NCBI GenBank assembly: GCA_003209795.1
Contig: QCPB01000010.1
Coordinates: 1 to 41,792, forward strand
DNA length: 41,792 bases
Direction: 5' to 3'
Origin: Prochlorococcus sp. AG-436-C05
GTDB lineage: Bacteria; Cyanobacteriota; Cyanobacteriia; PCC-6307; Cyanobiaceae
The stretch's first letter is position 1, and each line of letters opens with the position of its first letter. Under the pieces are notes generated by a model that was not told the DNA's origin, made no database searches, and saw only the letters and a program-made list of their open reading frames with translations. Positions 31,284-40,740 of this stretch are shown here, in pieces. A program made the translations under genes and the position numbers.

Positions 31284-32372
31284 TTAAAGATTAGTTGATA
31301 ATTGGAACTTTGAAAGATTATCTTTTTCATCCAAATCAAATACTTTACAAAATGCTTGAATAACTCTTTCACCTGAGTCAACTTGTTCTAGAGGATCTTT
31401 TCTTAACCGATGTCTCAATGAACAAGTAATTACCCTAGCAATATCTTCTTCTTGCACTTCGGTTCTACCCTCATAGGCTGCGATTGCTCTTGCTGATCTA
31501 TTAGTAACAATATCTCCACGTAAACCATCAACATCTAGCTCTCCACAGATTGCAGAAATATTTAGTCTAAGATCATCATCCATTTGAACTGAATTTAATA
31601 TTTCCTGAGCTTTAATAACCTTTTGTTGAAGTTCATCTTGTTGTTTCTCTACACTTATAGAAAAGGCATCGGGATTATCATCAAAAGAGGTTCTCTGATC
31701 AACTACCATAACTCTTAATTCTGCGTCTCTTACTGTCTTGACCTCAACACTCATTCCAAATCTGTCTAGTAATTGCGGTCTTAATTCACCTTCCTCTGGA
31801 TTACCCGAACCAATCAAAACAAATCTTGCAGGATGTCTAACTGATACACCTTCTCTTTCAACTGTATTCCACCCTGAGGCTGCTGAATCTAATAGTACAT
31901 CAACCAAATGATCATCAAGTAGATTTACTTCATCTACATATAATAATCCTCTATTAGCTTTGGCTAACAACCCTGGTTCAAAGGCTTTAACTCCCTCGCT
32001 TAAAGCTTTTTCTATATCAATAGTTCCACATAGTCTGTCTTCAGTAGCACCCAAAGGTAAATCAACCATTGGGACCTGTTTTTTGTCACTCTCTAAAGAT
32101 TCTCCTTGAACAACTTTTTCTAAGACTTCTCTACATTGCAAATCAGGGTCAACCAAGGAACTATTATAAGGATCGTCTTTAACAACATCTATTGCTGGCA
32201 GCAAATCAGCCAAAGCTCTAATTGTGGTTGACTTACCAGTACCTCTATCTCCCATTATCATTACACCTCCAATTCTTGGATCAATAACATTTAACAAGAG
32301 TGCTAATTTCATTTCTTCCTGACCAATTACCGCCGTAAAAGGAAAAACTCTTCTTTTCTTTGTTGAAGTCAC
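31284..32372 (-). CDS. chlI: magnesium chelatase subunit ChlI
   Basis: This 362-residue AAA+ ATPase drives insertion of magnesium into protoporphyrin IX with ChlD and ChlH, the first step specific to chlorophyll. Walker A is GDRGTGKST (residues 41-49). [15 protein letters not shown] gives Walker B, and [19 protein letters not shown] gives sensor 1 and the arginine-finger region. The N-terminus [16 protein letters not shown] is standard. It is stromal and soluble. Downstream ruvC follows within five bases. Confidence 0.95.
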   Translation of the reverse strand: MTSTKKRRVFPFTAVIGQEEMKLALLLNVIDPRIGGVMIMGDRGTGKSTTIRALADLLPAIDVVKDDPYNSSLVDPDLQCREVLEKVVQGESLESDKKQVPMVDLPLGATEDRLCGTIDIEKALSEGVKAFEPGLLAKANRGLLYVDEVNLLDDHLVDVLLDSAASGWNTVEREGVSVRHPARFVLIGSGNPEEGELRPQLLDRFGMSVEVKTVRDAELRVMVVDQRTSFDDNPDAFSISVEKQQDELQQKVIKAQEILNSVQMDDDLRLNISAICGELDVDGLRGDIVTNRSARAIAAYEGRTEVQEEDIARVITCSLRHRLRKDPLEQVDSGERVIQAFCKVFDLDEKDNLSKFQLSTNL

Positions 32373-32498
32373 AGGTTTAGTTTTCTTTAAATTATCAAAT
32401 GATCAATAGATGCTACTTCAGAAAATGTTTTTAGTAAATATCCATATCAAATTGAAACTTCAAAAATAAAGGTTTATTTGATCTTTAGATTTTTTACT

Positions 32499-33233
32499 TT
32501 ATGAATTATTCAAGAACCAATTTATTTGATGAACAATTCCTCTCAAGATATTCATTTCATGAATTGATGTATTTGCTCTTAAAATATATTTTTTAAACTT
32601 GCTTATTTTAGCCCTAGATGTATGTTTTAAAAGAAATCCAACCCTAATAAGCATTTCCTCTATCTCCAAAAAAGATTCATTAATCTGCTTTGATGAAGCA
32701 AGATCAAAAACTATCAAGTCCTTATGTAAATCTCTTTTAGAAGATTTATTTAATTCATAAAGTATTATTGAAACAGCGTGAGATAAATTTAGTGAAGGAT
32801 AATTATCAGAAGAGGGGATATTAAAAATTCTATGTGCCATAAGCAATTCTTGATTAGTTAAACCTCTATCTTCTCTTCCAAATACAATTGCTAAATTATT
32901 TATCTGTTTCACTGATGATATCCATTTAGATATATCTTCAGGTGATTCAAAGAATGAATCTTTGCTTTTATCAACTCTCCCACACGAAGCAAGGACTAAA
33001 TCACAATCAGATATAGCCTGTTCAAGATTATTAAAAATTTTACATTTATCAAGATATTTTTGACCTTTAAGAGCCATTTTTTTTGCTTCTAACGAGTATA
33101 GATCACATTTTGGGGAAATAATTCTTAATTCGTGAACATCAAAATTAGCACATAATCTTGCAATACTTCCCACATTTAAAGGTCCTTTTGGTTCAACTAA
33201 TACGACTTTCAAATTAGTAAAATTTTTTTCCAA
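32499..33233 (-). CDS. TrmJ-type RNA 2'-O-methyltransferase
   Basis: This 244-residue SPOUT-fold methyltransferase belongs to the TrmH group 1 (TrmJ/LasT). Motif 1 is VLVEPKGPLNVGSIARLCANF. Motif 2 is IVFGREDRGLTNQEL, and motif 3 is PSLNLSHAVSIILYEL, which forms the trefoil knot that binds S-adenosylmethionine. TrmJ methylates position 32 of tRNA, so that target is likely. The C-terminal helical extension is present. It starts two bases after the stop of the cytochrome gene on the same strand. Confidence 0.87.
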   Translation of the reverse strand: MEKNFTNLKVVLVEPKGPLNVGSIARLCANFDVHELRIISPKCDLYSLEAKKMALKGQKYLDKCKIFNNLEQAISDCDLVLASCGRVDKSKDSFFESPEDISKWISSVKQINNLAIVFGREDRGLTNQELLMAHRIFNIPSSDNYPSLNLSHAVSIILYELNKSSKRDLHKDLIVFDLASSKQINESFLEIEEMLIRVGFLLKHTSRAKISKFKKYILRANTSIHEMNILRGIVHQINWFLNNS

Positions 33234-33235
33234 AT

Positions 33236-33622
33236 TTATTCCAAGCTATGTAAGTACTTTAATAAATTAGACATATTTTGAGGATCAATTTCAAAACTTG
33301 GCATTGGTGGTGTAAGCCCACCCGTTACTTGTTTTATAATCTCCTTATCATTCAAACTTTGACTTATTGAGTGTAAATCTGGTCCTACTAATCCTCTTGC
33401 TGTAATTCCATGACATCCAACGCAATTTGTTTTGAAAAGAGAATATCCATCTTTAACTGATCCATTAAGTTCAAGAGTTTTAAGAATATATTGATTTTTC
33501 TCATAATTTTTGAGGTAAATCAGAACAAAAATCACCAAAGCAAAAAGGAAAACAATAAAAACCTTTTTCCAGATCTCTAGTTTTATTTTCTTTTCTGCTG
33601 CAGATGATGAAGATGTTGTCAC
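33236..33622 (-). CDS. cytM: membrane-anchored c-type cytochrome, CytM-like
   Basis: This 128-residue protein has an uncleaved N-terminal helix (about residues 18-37) and one haem c site CVGCH (67-71). The distal region [10 protein letters not shown] supplies the axial methionine (Met107). [11 protein letters not shown] follows the haem motif as in class I cytochromes c. Anchor, size and the PPMPSF segment fit cytochrome cM, an electron carrier thought to modulate respiration or heterotrophic growth in cyanobacteria. The symbol is my best match, not certain. petG is divergent, 55 bases away. Confidence 0.75.
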   Translation of the reverse strand: MTTSSSSAAEKKIKLEIWKKVFIVFLFALVIFVLIYLKNYEKNQYILKTLELNGSVKDGYSLFKTNCVGCHGITARGLVGPDLHSISQSLNDKEIIKQVTGGLTPPMPSFEIDPQNMSNLLKYLHSLE

Positions 33623-33677
33623 AAAAAATAGTCCCTGTGTAACAATTGTGAATAAGAAATTAAAAAAATGCCAGAAA

Positions 33678-33797
33678 ATGATTGAACCTCTTTTATGTGG
33701 AATAGTTTTAGGACTAGTCCCAATTACTCTTCTAGGATTATTTGTAAGTGCTTGGAATCAATATAGAAGAGGTTCAGGAATATTAGATATAGATTAA
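33678..33797 (+). CDS. petG: cytochrome b6f complex subunit PetG
   Basis: This 39-residue single-helix protein begins [20 protein letters not shown] and ends [13 protein letters not shown], closely matching the PetG family (start M-x-E-P-L-L-x-G-I-V-L-G). PetG is essential for assembly of the thylakoid b6f complex. Start ATG at 33678 is certain from the family. Its 3' end overlaps the convergent rsmD gene by 15 bases, an example of the tight packing here. Confidence 0.95.
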   Translation: MIEPLLCGIVLGLVPITLLGLFVSAWNQYRRGSGILDID

Positions 33798-34373
33798 AAA
33801 AGTTAACCTTGACTGTCCATAATTTCTAACATCTATAGTTTCCCATAAATTACTTTTTTTAAAAACCAATTCAGGTGAATGTTCACAAATAACTAATGAA
33901 TCTTTTTTTATAAAATTACATTTAAAGATTTGATCTAAAACTAATTCATGGTAATTTGCAGAGTAGGGTGGGTCTAAATAAATAAAATCAAATTTTAATT
34001 TATTAAAATCAATATTTTTAGATAATGAGTTTCTATCACTATTTGGTTTTGTCCAAATCAAAACATCATTGCAAATAACATCAATATCTTCTTTTCTACT
34101 TTCGATATTCTGCAGTGAAAGAAGATTTTTTAAACATATTTTTGAGTTATTTTTATTTTTTTCAATCGCAACGATTTTTTTTGCACCATGGTTATACGCC
34201 TCACAAGATATCGCTCCAGTCCCACTAAACAAATCTAACCAGTTACTATTCTCTACTCTGTTTCTCAATATATTAAAAATAGCTTCTCTTACCCTTAAAG
34301 TAGTAGGCCTAGTATAACTATTTTTTGGACTTTCAAGTATTTTACCACCTATTAATCTTAGTTTTGTTTTCAT
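33783..34373 (-). CDS. rsmD: 16S rRNA m2G966 methyltransferase RsmD family
   Basis: This 196-residue Rossmann methyltransferase has [15 protein letters not shown] near the N-terminus, which is the family signature. It has the SAM site [19 protein letters not shown] and the catalytic [17 protein letters not shown] motif with DPPY. It methylates guanine N2 in 16S rRNA. Length is typical. hisH ends 11 bases before its start on the same strand. Confidence 0.9.
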   Translation of the reverse strand: MKTKLRLIGGKILESPKNSYTRPTTLRVREAIFNILRNRVENSNWLDLFSGTGAISCEAYNHGAKKIVAIEKNKNNSKICLKNLLSLQNIESRKEDIDVICNDVLIWTKPNSDRNSLSKNIDFNKLKFDFIYLDPPYSANYHELVLDQIFKCNFIKKDSLVICEHSPELVFKKSNLWETIDVRNYGQSRLTFLIYI

Positions 34374-34384
34374 ATCTTTTCAAA

Positions 34385-35002
34385 TTATTGAATATTTTCA
34401 ACCCACCTTCGTAAGAATTTCTCACCAGTTTTACCAGATTTCTCTGGATGAAATTGACAAGCTAATAAATTATCATTTTCAATGATTGCTGTTAATTTCT
34501 CAGAACCAAAATTAACATTTGCAGCAATAATCTTTAAGTCTTTAGGGACTGCGTGATAGGAGTGAACGAAATATACCCAATTATTTAATTCACCTTCTCT
34601 TATAAAAGTATTATTTTTTGTTGAATTAAGCTTGCACCAACCTACATGGGGAGTTCTTTCGTCAAATATTTGAGGTATTTTCTTTATTTTTCCCCTAACT
34701 ATACCTAGACCTCTTAGTGAACCTTCATCACTTGATTCAAAAAGTAATTGAAGTCCTAAGCATATTCCTAAGAATGATTTCCCACTACTTATCCAATTCT
34801 TAATATGAATTATTAAATCAGTATCTTTAAGATTTTTCATTGCTGGGTCGAAAGATCCAACTCCAGGAAGTATTAATGCCTTACAATCCTTTGATTGATC
34901 AACACTTTTAATTAATAAAATTTCTTCTCCAAGACTTTCAAGGGATTTTGTTACAGAATGAATATTTCCCATTCCGTAATCTATAAGTCCTATTTTAGGC
35001 AA
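34385..35002 (-). CDS. hisH: imidazole glycerol phosphate synthase subunit HisH
   Basis: This glutamine amidotransferase supplies ammonia to HisF in histidine synthesis. The preferred start is TTG at 35002, giving 205 residues that begin (M)PKIGLIDYGMGNIHSV as in the family. An ATG at 35062 would add 20 residues and overlap trxA. The catalytic cysteine is in FLGICLGLQLLFE, and the His-Glu pair is in ACQFHPEKSG. VGWCKLN and YFVHSYH are conserved HisH segments. Confidence 0.93.
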   Translation of the reverse strand: MPKIGLIDYGMGNIHSVTKSLESLGEEILLIKSVDQSKDCKALILPGVGSFDPAMKNLKDTDLIIHIKNWISSGKSFLGICLGLQLLFESSDEGSLRGLGIVRGKIKKIPQIFDERTPHVGWCKLNSTKNNTFIREGELNNWVYFVHSYHAVPKDLKIIAANVNFGSEKLTAIIENDNLLACQFHPEKSGKTGEKFLRRWVENIQ

Positions 35003-35012
35003 AGTTTTATTT

Positions 35013-35336
35013 TTACAAATACTTAGATAAAGTGCTTGAAAGAGTCGCTTTTGGAACAGCACCTACAACTGTATCAACTTTTTGACCTCCTTTGAAGATC
35101 ATTAAAGTAGGGATACTTCTTATTCCATATTGACTAGCAACATTTGGGTTCTCATCAGTGTTTAATTTAAAAACTTTAATTTTCCCTTCAAAATCTTTAG
35201 AAATTTCTTCTACTACTGGTGCTACCATCCTACAAGGGCCACACCATGGTGCCCAAAAATCAACTAATACTGGGAGATTACTTTGCAGTACTTCTTTGTC
35301 AAAAGATGAATCTGTTACCGCTGGAGCTGAAGACAT
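35013..35336 (-). CDS. trxA: thioredoxin
   Basis: This 107-residue m-type thioredoxin has active-site WCGPC in [16 protein letters not shown], a cis-proline in [10 protein letters not shown], and the glycine-rich [13 protein letters not shown] strand. It reduces disulfides in Calvin-cycle and other enzymes using electrons from ferredoxin- or NADPH-dependent reductase. The yfr1 RNA gene lies immediately upstream on the same strand, as in other cyanobacteria. hisH follows 10 bases downstream. Confidence 0.96.
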   Translation of the reverse strand: MSSAPAVTDSSFDKEVLQSNLPVLVDFWAPWCGPCRMVAPVVEEISKDFEGKIKVFKLNTDENPNVASQYGIRSIPTLMIFKGGQKVDTVVGAVPKATLSSTLSKYL

Positions 35337-35424
35337 AATTTAAGTATTCCTTTTAAAAAATTTAGCAAGCAATTAATTTAAGTGATGATTTCATTACAGA
35401 TAATCTAATATAAGTAACAAATAT

Positions 35425-35482
35425 CAAAAAAGCCCGAATAACGGGCGTTTAGTGTGTGAGGAGTATGGGAGGTTAATCCCAT
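35425..35482 (-). ncRNA. yfr1: small regulatory RNA Yfr1
   Basis: Read on the minus strand there is a 5' hairpin (ATGGGA/TCCCAT), then unpaired ACTCCTCACACACT, then the terminator hairpin GCCCG/CGGGC with a T-run. This is the hallmark structure of Yfr1, a ~55-nt cyanobacterial RNA known to lie between trxA and guaB and to act by antisense pairing with mRNAs through its CUCCUCACAC core. A -10-like TATTAT sits at 35494-35489, placing the 5' end near 35482. Confidence 0.9.
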
Positions 35483-35561
35483 TTTCTTATAATAACTCCT
35501 AAATAGAGTTTTGTTAAAAATAAATTACCAACATTTTATAAATAGTTCTTTGTTTTAAGTA

Positions 35562-36725
35562 TTATTTACCCATTCCAAGCTGCTGAGCTTTTTGATATAC
35601 CTTACCTTCTGTTAAAAGTGATGGAGCAATAACAATTTCTACATTTTGCATTTCCTTGATGTTTTTAACCCCAAGGGTGCTCATGGATGTCCTGATAGCC
35701 CCATGTAAATTATGAGTACCATCATCAAGCAATGCTGGGCCTTTAATAATCCTTTCTAAAGAACCTGTAGAACCAACTTTAATTCTAGTCCCTCTAGGCA
35801 ATATTGGGCTTGGTGTAGCCATACCCCAGTGATATCCATTACCTGGAGCGCTTGATGATTTAGCTATCGGAGAACCAATCATTACTGCATCTGCACCACA
35901 AGCTAAACATTTACAAATATCACCACCAGTAATAATTCCTCCATCACCAATAACAGGAATATAATTCCCACTTTCTTGAAGGTAATCATCTCTTGCTGCA
36001 CTGCAATCAGCAATTGCTGTTGCTTGAGGGATCCCAATACCTAATACTCCTCTCGAAGTACAAGCAGCTCCTGGACCTATTCCAACCATTAAACCAGAAA
36101 CCCCTGCCTTCAGAAGCAATATTGCCACTTCATAAGTTACGCAGTTACCTGCAATTACTGGAACATTCAAGGATTGACATAGATTTCTAATATTTAAGGA
36201 TTCCTTACCTTCCATACCAAGATGCTCGGTGGAAACTACAGTGCCTTGCAAAAAAAATAAATCTATCTTCGAATGAACTAGTGTTTCTTTAAATTTTATA
36301 GCAGCTTGAGGAGTTCCACTTAAAGCAGCTATTCCACCCATTTCCTTAATTTCATTTATTCTTTTTAAAATAAGCTCTTCCTTTACTGGTTTACTATAAA
36401 TTTTCTGCATTAAAGGAACAAATTCATTGTTTCCAACAGATGAAATTTGGGATAATATTTCATCAGGATATTCATATCTAGTTTGTATCCCCTCCATATT
36501 AAGTACTCCAAGAGAACCTAATTTACTAAGTTCTACGGCTGTTTTTACATCTACAACGCTATCCATTGCGCTTGCTATGATAGGTATTTCTCTTTTTTGA
36601 TTGCCTATTGTCCAAGAAGTATCGGTCAAATCGTAATCAAGGGTTTTTTTCCCTGGTACTAAAGCAATTTCATCAATGCCATAAGCCCTTTTGACTTTTC
36701 TGTTTAAACCAAGTTCAATATTCAC
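35562..36725 (-). CDS. guaB: IMP dehydrogenase, short form
   Basis: This is the short (no CBS domain) cyanobacterial form. GTG at 36725 gives 387 residues beginning (M)NIELGLNRKVKRAYGID, the family length. An ATG at 36788 would add 21 residues with no counterpart. The barrel motifs are clear: IASAMDSVVD near the N-terminus, VIAGNCVT, and the catalytic loop VGIGPGAACTSRGVLGIG with the active cysteine. GDGGIITGGDICK binds the substrate phosphate. It makes XMP for guanine nucleotides. Confidence 0.92.
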   Translation of the reverse strand: MNIELGLNRKVKRAYGIDEIALVPGKKTLDYDLTDTSWTIGNQKREIPIIASAMDSVVDVKTAVELSKLGSLGVLNMEGIQTRYEYPDEILSQISSVGNNEFVPLMQKIYSKPVKEELILKRINEIKEMGGIAALSGTPQAAIKFKETLVHSKIDLFFLQGTVVSTEHLGMEGKESLNIRNLCQSLNVPVIAGNCVTYEVAILLLKAGVSGLMVGIGPGAACTSRGVLGIGIPQATAIADCSAARDDYLQESGNYIPVIGDGGIITGGDICKCLACGADAVMIGSPIAKSSSAPGNGYHWGMATPSPILPRGTRIKVGSTGSLERIIKGPALLDDGTHNLHGAIRTSMSTLGVKNIKEMQNVEIVIAPSLLTEGKVYQKAQQLGMGK

Positions 36726-36903
36726 GGATTTTTTAATTATTCTGATTAAATTAACAACTAAAGGTGTAATAAGCCAATTTTTATTCAAAAAAAACAGTAT
36801 TTTTTCTTATTTGTGTGTAAATGTGAGTATTTGGAAATTAATTATAGTATTTTTTTTATTCATTATGACAATCAGCGATTATTATTAAATAAAGCCTATT
36901 TGT

Positions 36904-39501
36904 ATGTCTGATATTGTTGATTCTGAGGATTCTGGATTGAGCGAAAATAACGATCGAATCATTCAGACTGATTTAAGAAACGAGATGTCTCGTTCATACC
37001 TTGAGTATGCTATGAGCGTTATTGTTGGGCGTGCTCTTCCGGATGCTAGGGATGGATTAAAGCCAGTACACAGAAGAATTCTTTACGCGATGTATGAGCT
37101 TGGATTGACTAGTGGGAGGCCTTATAGAAAATGTGCGAGGGTAGTAGGAGAAGTTCTTGGCAAATACCATCCGCATGGTGACACTGCAGTTTATGACGCC
37201 TTAGTAAGGATGGCACAAGATTTTTCTATGCGGATGCCTCTTATAGATGGCCATGGAAACTTTGGTTCAGTAGACAATGATCCCCCTGCTGCGATGAGGT
37301 ATACAGAATCACGCCTACAATCTCTTACAGATGAAAGTTTACTTGAGGATATTGAATCTGAGACAGTAGATTTCTCTGATAATTTTGATGGATCTCAGCA
37401 AGAGCCAACGGTTTTACCTGCAAGGATCCCCCAACTCCTTTTAAATGGTTCATCTGGCATAGCTGTAGGGATGGCAACTAATATTCCACCTCATAATTTA
37501 GGAGAATTAATCAATGGACTCAAATCAATAATTAAAAACCCCGAAATCCAAGATAAGGAACTTTTTGAATTAATTAAAGGTCCTGATTTTCCTACGGGAG
37601 GTCAAATACTAGGAAGGAATGGTATTAAAGAAACTTTTATGACAGGAAGAGGATCAATAACTATGCGAGGAGTAGCAGATATTGAACAAATAAAATCAAC
37701 TGGGAGAGCAGAAAAAGATGCTGTAATAATCACTGAACTACCTTATCAAACTAATAAAGCAGCTTTAATAGAAAGGATCGCAGATTTAGTTAATGATAAG
37801 AAATTAGAAGGCATCTCGGATATTAGGGACGAAAGTGATCGAGATGGAATGCGTATTGTGATAGAGCTAAAAAGAGATGCCTATCCTCAGGTTGTTTTAA
37901 ATAATTTATTCAAGTTAACACCACTTCAAAATAATTTTAGTGCAAATATTCTTGCTCTAGTAAAAGGCGAACCTACAACCCTTTCACTTAGAAAAATGTT
38001 AGATGTATTTCTGAATTTTAGAGTTGAAACAATTAGAAGAAGAACAAGCTTTTTATTGAGGAAGGCAGAAGAGAGAGATCATATTGTTAAAGGCCTATTA
38101 TTAGCTTTAGAGGCTATGGATGAAATTATATCCTTAATAAGGTCAGCAAAGGATACCAATACAGCACGAGAAAGATTACAAAAAAATCATTCATTATCTG
38201 TTAATCAAGCAGATGCAATTTTGCAAATGCAATTGAGAAGATTAACAGCGTTAGAGGCCGATAAAATCAAAGCCGAGCATGCTGAACTAACAGAAAAAAT
38301 AAATAACTACAAAGATATACTTAATGATAAAGAAAAGATCTTTGAAATAATTCTTAAGGAACTTAGTAAAATTGATGAAAAGTTTTCATCTCCAAGAAAA
38401 ACTAAAATCCTTAATTTAGGCGGTGGCCTTGATGATATTGATCTAATTGCCAATGAAAGATCAGTAGTTTTATTAACTGAAGCGGGGTATTTAAAAAGAA
38501 TGCCTGTTAATGAATTTGAATCCACCAGCAGAGGATCCAGAGGTAAAGCTGGCACTAAAACCCAGGGAGATGATGAGGTTAAACTATTCATAAGTTGTAA
38601 TGATCATGATACGCTTTTGCTCTTCAGTGATAGAGGAGTAGCGTATGCCCTTCCAGCCTATCGAGTTCCCATGAGTAGCAGAACAGCAAAAGGGACGCCT
38701 TCTGTGCAACTACTTCCAATTCCAAGGGAGGAACAAATTACCTCTATTGTTGCTGTAGATTCATTTAACAACGATTGTTACTTATTAATGTTAACTAAAG
38801 CAGGATTTATAAAAAGGACATCACTTAGTGCTTTTTCAAAAATACGCTCGAATGGATTAATAGGAATTAACTTAGAAGATAGAGATTCTTTGAAATGGGT
38901 AAGATTATCAAAGGAAGGAGATAGTGTTTTAATTGGATCAAGCAAAGGGATGACGATACACTTCAGGCTCGATCATAATGAATTAAGGCCCCTTGGGAGG
39001 ACTGCTAGGGGAGTTAAATCAATGAACTTAAGAGATGGCGACAATCTAGTTTCCATGGATGTCTTAACATCAACTCTAGTTGATCAATTATCATCCATTG
39101 AAGATTCAGCTGACGAGATTGATTTAGATCATGAGAGTAATTCGTCTGATGGACCTTGGGTATTAGTAGCCAGTGCATTTGGACTTGGAAAGAGAGTACC
39201 AGTAATGCAGTTTAGGTTACAAAAAAGAGCGGGAATGGGTTTAAGAGCGATAAAATTTAGAATAAAAAACGATTCCCTAGTTGGGTTAAAGGTACTAGGA
39301 GAAGGGGAAGAACTCCTTTTCGTAACAGAAAAGGGTGTGATTGTAAGAACAAATGCAGATAAAATCTCTCAGCAATCAAGAGCTGCTACTGGAGTAAGAT
39401 TACAAAGGTTAGATGAAGGTGATCATTTATCTGAAGTTGTATTAGTTCCTCGTGAACAAATCAACGATTCAGATCAATTAATCTCAGGCGAAGATAATTA
39501 A
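36904..39501 (+). CDS. gyrA: DNA gyrase subunit A
   Basis: This 865-residue protein is the breakage-reunion subunit of gyrase. The N-terminal half has [20 protein letters not shown] and [30 protein letters not shown] is the quinolone-determining region, with Thr94 and Asp98 at the Ser83 and Asp87 positions of E. coli. The catalytic Tyr133 is in [10 protein letters not shown]. The C-terminal propeller has several [12 protein letters not shown]-like blades. A GyrA-box-like SRGSRGKAG is near residue 540, which supports gyrase over topoisomerase IV. The gene is divergent from guaB. Confidence 0.96.
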   Translation: MSDIVDSEDSGLSENNDRIIQTDLRNEMSRSYLEYAMSVIVGRALPDARDGLKPVHRRILYAMYELGLTSGRPYRKCARVVGEVLGKYHPHGDTAVYDALVRMAQDFSMRMPLIDGHGNFGSVDNDPPAAMRYTESRLQSLTDESLLEDIESETVDFSDNFDGSQQEPTVLPARIPQLLLNGSSGIAVGMATNIPPHNLGELINGLKSIIKNPEIQDKELFELIKGPDFPTGGQILGRNGIKETFMTGRGSITMRGVADIEQIKSTGRAEKDAVIITELPYQTNKAALIERIADLVNDKKLEGISDIRDESDRDGMRIVIELKRDAYPQVVLNNLFKLTPLQNNFSANILALVKGEPTTLSLRKMLDVFLNFRVETIRRRTSFLLRKAEERDHIVKGLLLALEAMDEIISLIRSAKDTNTARERLQKNHSLSVNQADAILQMQLRRLTALEADKIKAEHAELTEKINNYKDILNDKEKIFEIILKELSKIDEKFSSPRKTKILNLGGGLDDIDLIANERSVVLLTEAGYLKRMPVNEFESTSRGSRGKAGTKTQGDDEVKLFISCNDHDTLLLFSDRGVAYALPAYRVPMSSRTAKGTPSVQLLPIPREEQITSIVAVDSFNNDCYLLMLTKAGFIKRTSLSAFSKIRSNGLIGINLEDRDSLKWVRLSKEGDSVLIGSSKGMTIHFRLDHNELRPLGRTARGVKSMNLRDGDNLVSMDVLTSTLVDQLSSIEDSADEIDLDHESNSSDGPWVLVASAFGLGKRVPVMQFRLQKRAGMGLRAIKFRIKNDSLVGLKVLGEGEELLFVTEKGVIVRTNADKISQQSRAATGVRLQRLDEGDHLSEVVLVPREQINDSDQLISGEDN

Positions 39502-39525
39502 GAGACAGGTATCTAATCAGATCAT

Positions 39526-40737
39526 ATGAAAACACTTGATATTTTAATTTTAGGTTCTGGTCCTGCAGCATTATGTTTAGCGTCTGAATTGGCCAAACAG
39601 AATCTCACTATTATGGGTATATCAACGAAATCACCCAAGGCGAAATGGGAAAATACATATGGGATATGGGCATCTGAATTAGAGGAATTAGGATTAGAAT
39701 CATTGTTATCTCATAGATGGTCTAATACAGTAAGTTTTTTTGGAAATGGAATAAGTGAGAAGGGTAATAAGTCCACAGAACATAGATATGATTACGGATT
39801 AATAAACCAGGAAGCCTTTCAAAATGAACTTCTAAAAAAATGTAAAGGTATTGAATGGTTGAATGAAACAGCGAAACAAATCACAGAAGAAAAAAATATT
39901 TCTGAAGTTATTTGTTTCTCAGGACTAAAACTAAAAGCAAGGTTAGTTATTGATGCTAGTGGTCATAAGAGTAACTTTATAAAAAGACCAGAAAGAAAAA
40001 ATGTAGCTCAACAAGCTGCTTATGGAATTGTTGGTAAATTCTCATCGCCACCTGTAGAAAAGGATCAGTTTGTTTTAATGGATTTTCGTCCAGACCATTT
40101 AAATAAAAACGAGAAAATATCATCCCCTTCCTTTCTATATGCGATGGATCTAGGTAATGAAACTTATTTTGTTGAGGAGACATCCTTAGCTAGTTATCCT
40201 GCTTTATCTCAAGATCGTCTTAAAAAAAGACTTTTTACTAGATTAGAGAATAAAGGTGTCAAGATAAAAGAAATATACCATGAGGAGAATTGTCTATTTC
40301 CAATGAATTTACCTCTTCCATTAAAAAAACAATTTGTACTTGGTTTTGGAGGAGCAGCAAGCATGGTGCATCCAGCATCTGGATACATGATCGGATCTTT
40401 ATTAAGAAGAGCTCCACTACTTGCTGAAAAATTAGCAATTTATTTAAAAGAACCAAACCAAAGTTCTATTGAATTAGCCTCTAAAGGCTGGGAAGTCTTA
40501 TGGCCTAATGAATTAACTCAAAGACATAAACTTTATCAATATGGTCTCCAAAGATTAATGCGTTTTGATGAGGGTAAATTAAGAAGCTTCTTTTCTAGCT
40601 TCTTTAAATTATCAACAAAAGAATGGGTAGGTTTTCTTACCAATACACTCCCTCTCCCAAAATTAATTTATGTAATGAGTAAAATGTTTATAAATTCACC
40701 TTTAAAAATTAAACTTGGGATGCTTAATATAAATTAA
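39526..40737 (+). CDS. crtL: lycopene cyclase, CrtL type
   Basis: This 403-residue FAD/NAD-binding enzyme forms the rings of carotenes from lycopene. The dinucleotide-binding start is LDILILGSGPAALCLASELA. The next landmark, ENTYGIWASELEELGLESLL, matches the cyclase N-Y-G-V-W signature. LVIDASGHKS and VLGFGGAASMVHPASGYMIG are typical central and C-terminal motifs. Prochlorococcus has beta and epsilon forms; which one this is cannot be settled by eye. It starts 25 bases after gyrA and meets the convergent GH57 gene three bases apart. Confidence 0.9.
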   Translation: MKTLDILILGSGPAALCLASELAKQNLTIMGISTKSPKAKWENTYGIWASELEELGLESLLSHRWSNTVSFFGNGISEKGNKSTEHRYDYGLINQEAFQNELLKKCKGIEWLNETAKQITEEKNISEVICFSGLKLKARLVIDASGHKSNFIKRPERKNVAQQAAYGIVGKFSSPPVEKDQFVLMDFRPDHLNKNEKISSPSFLYAMDLGNETYFVEETSLASYPALSQDRLKKRLFTRLENKGVKIKEIYHEENCLFPMNLPLPLKKQFVLGFGGAASMVHPASGYMIGSLLRRAPLLAEKLAIYLKEPNQSSIELASKGWEVLWPNELTQRHKLYQYGLQRLMRFDEGKLRSFFSSFFKLSTKEWVGFLTNTLPLPKLIYVMSKMFINSPLKIKLGMLNIN

Positions 40738-40740
40738 ATT

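Noticed and set aside
35003-35062. ATG-initiated longer HisH overlapping trxA
   Set aside because: The family start fits TTG at 35002. The extra 20 residues are the trxA 3' end read in another frame.
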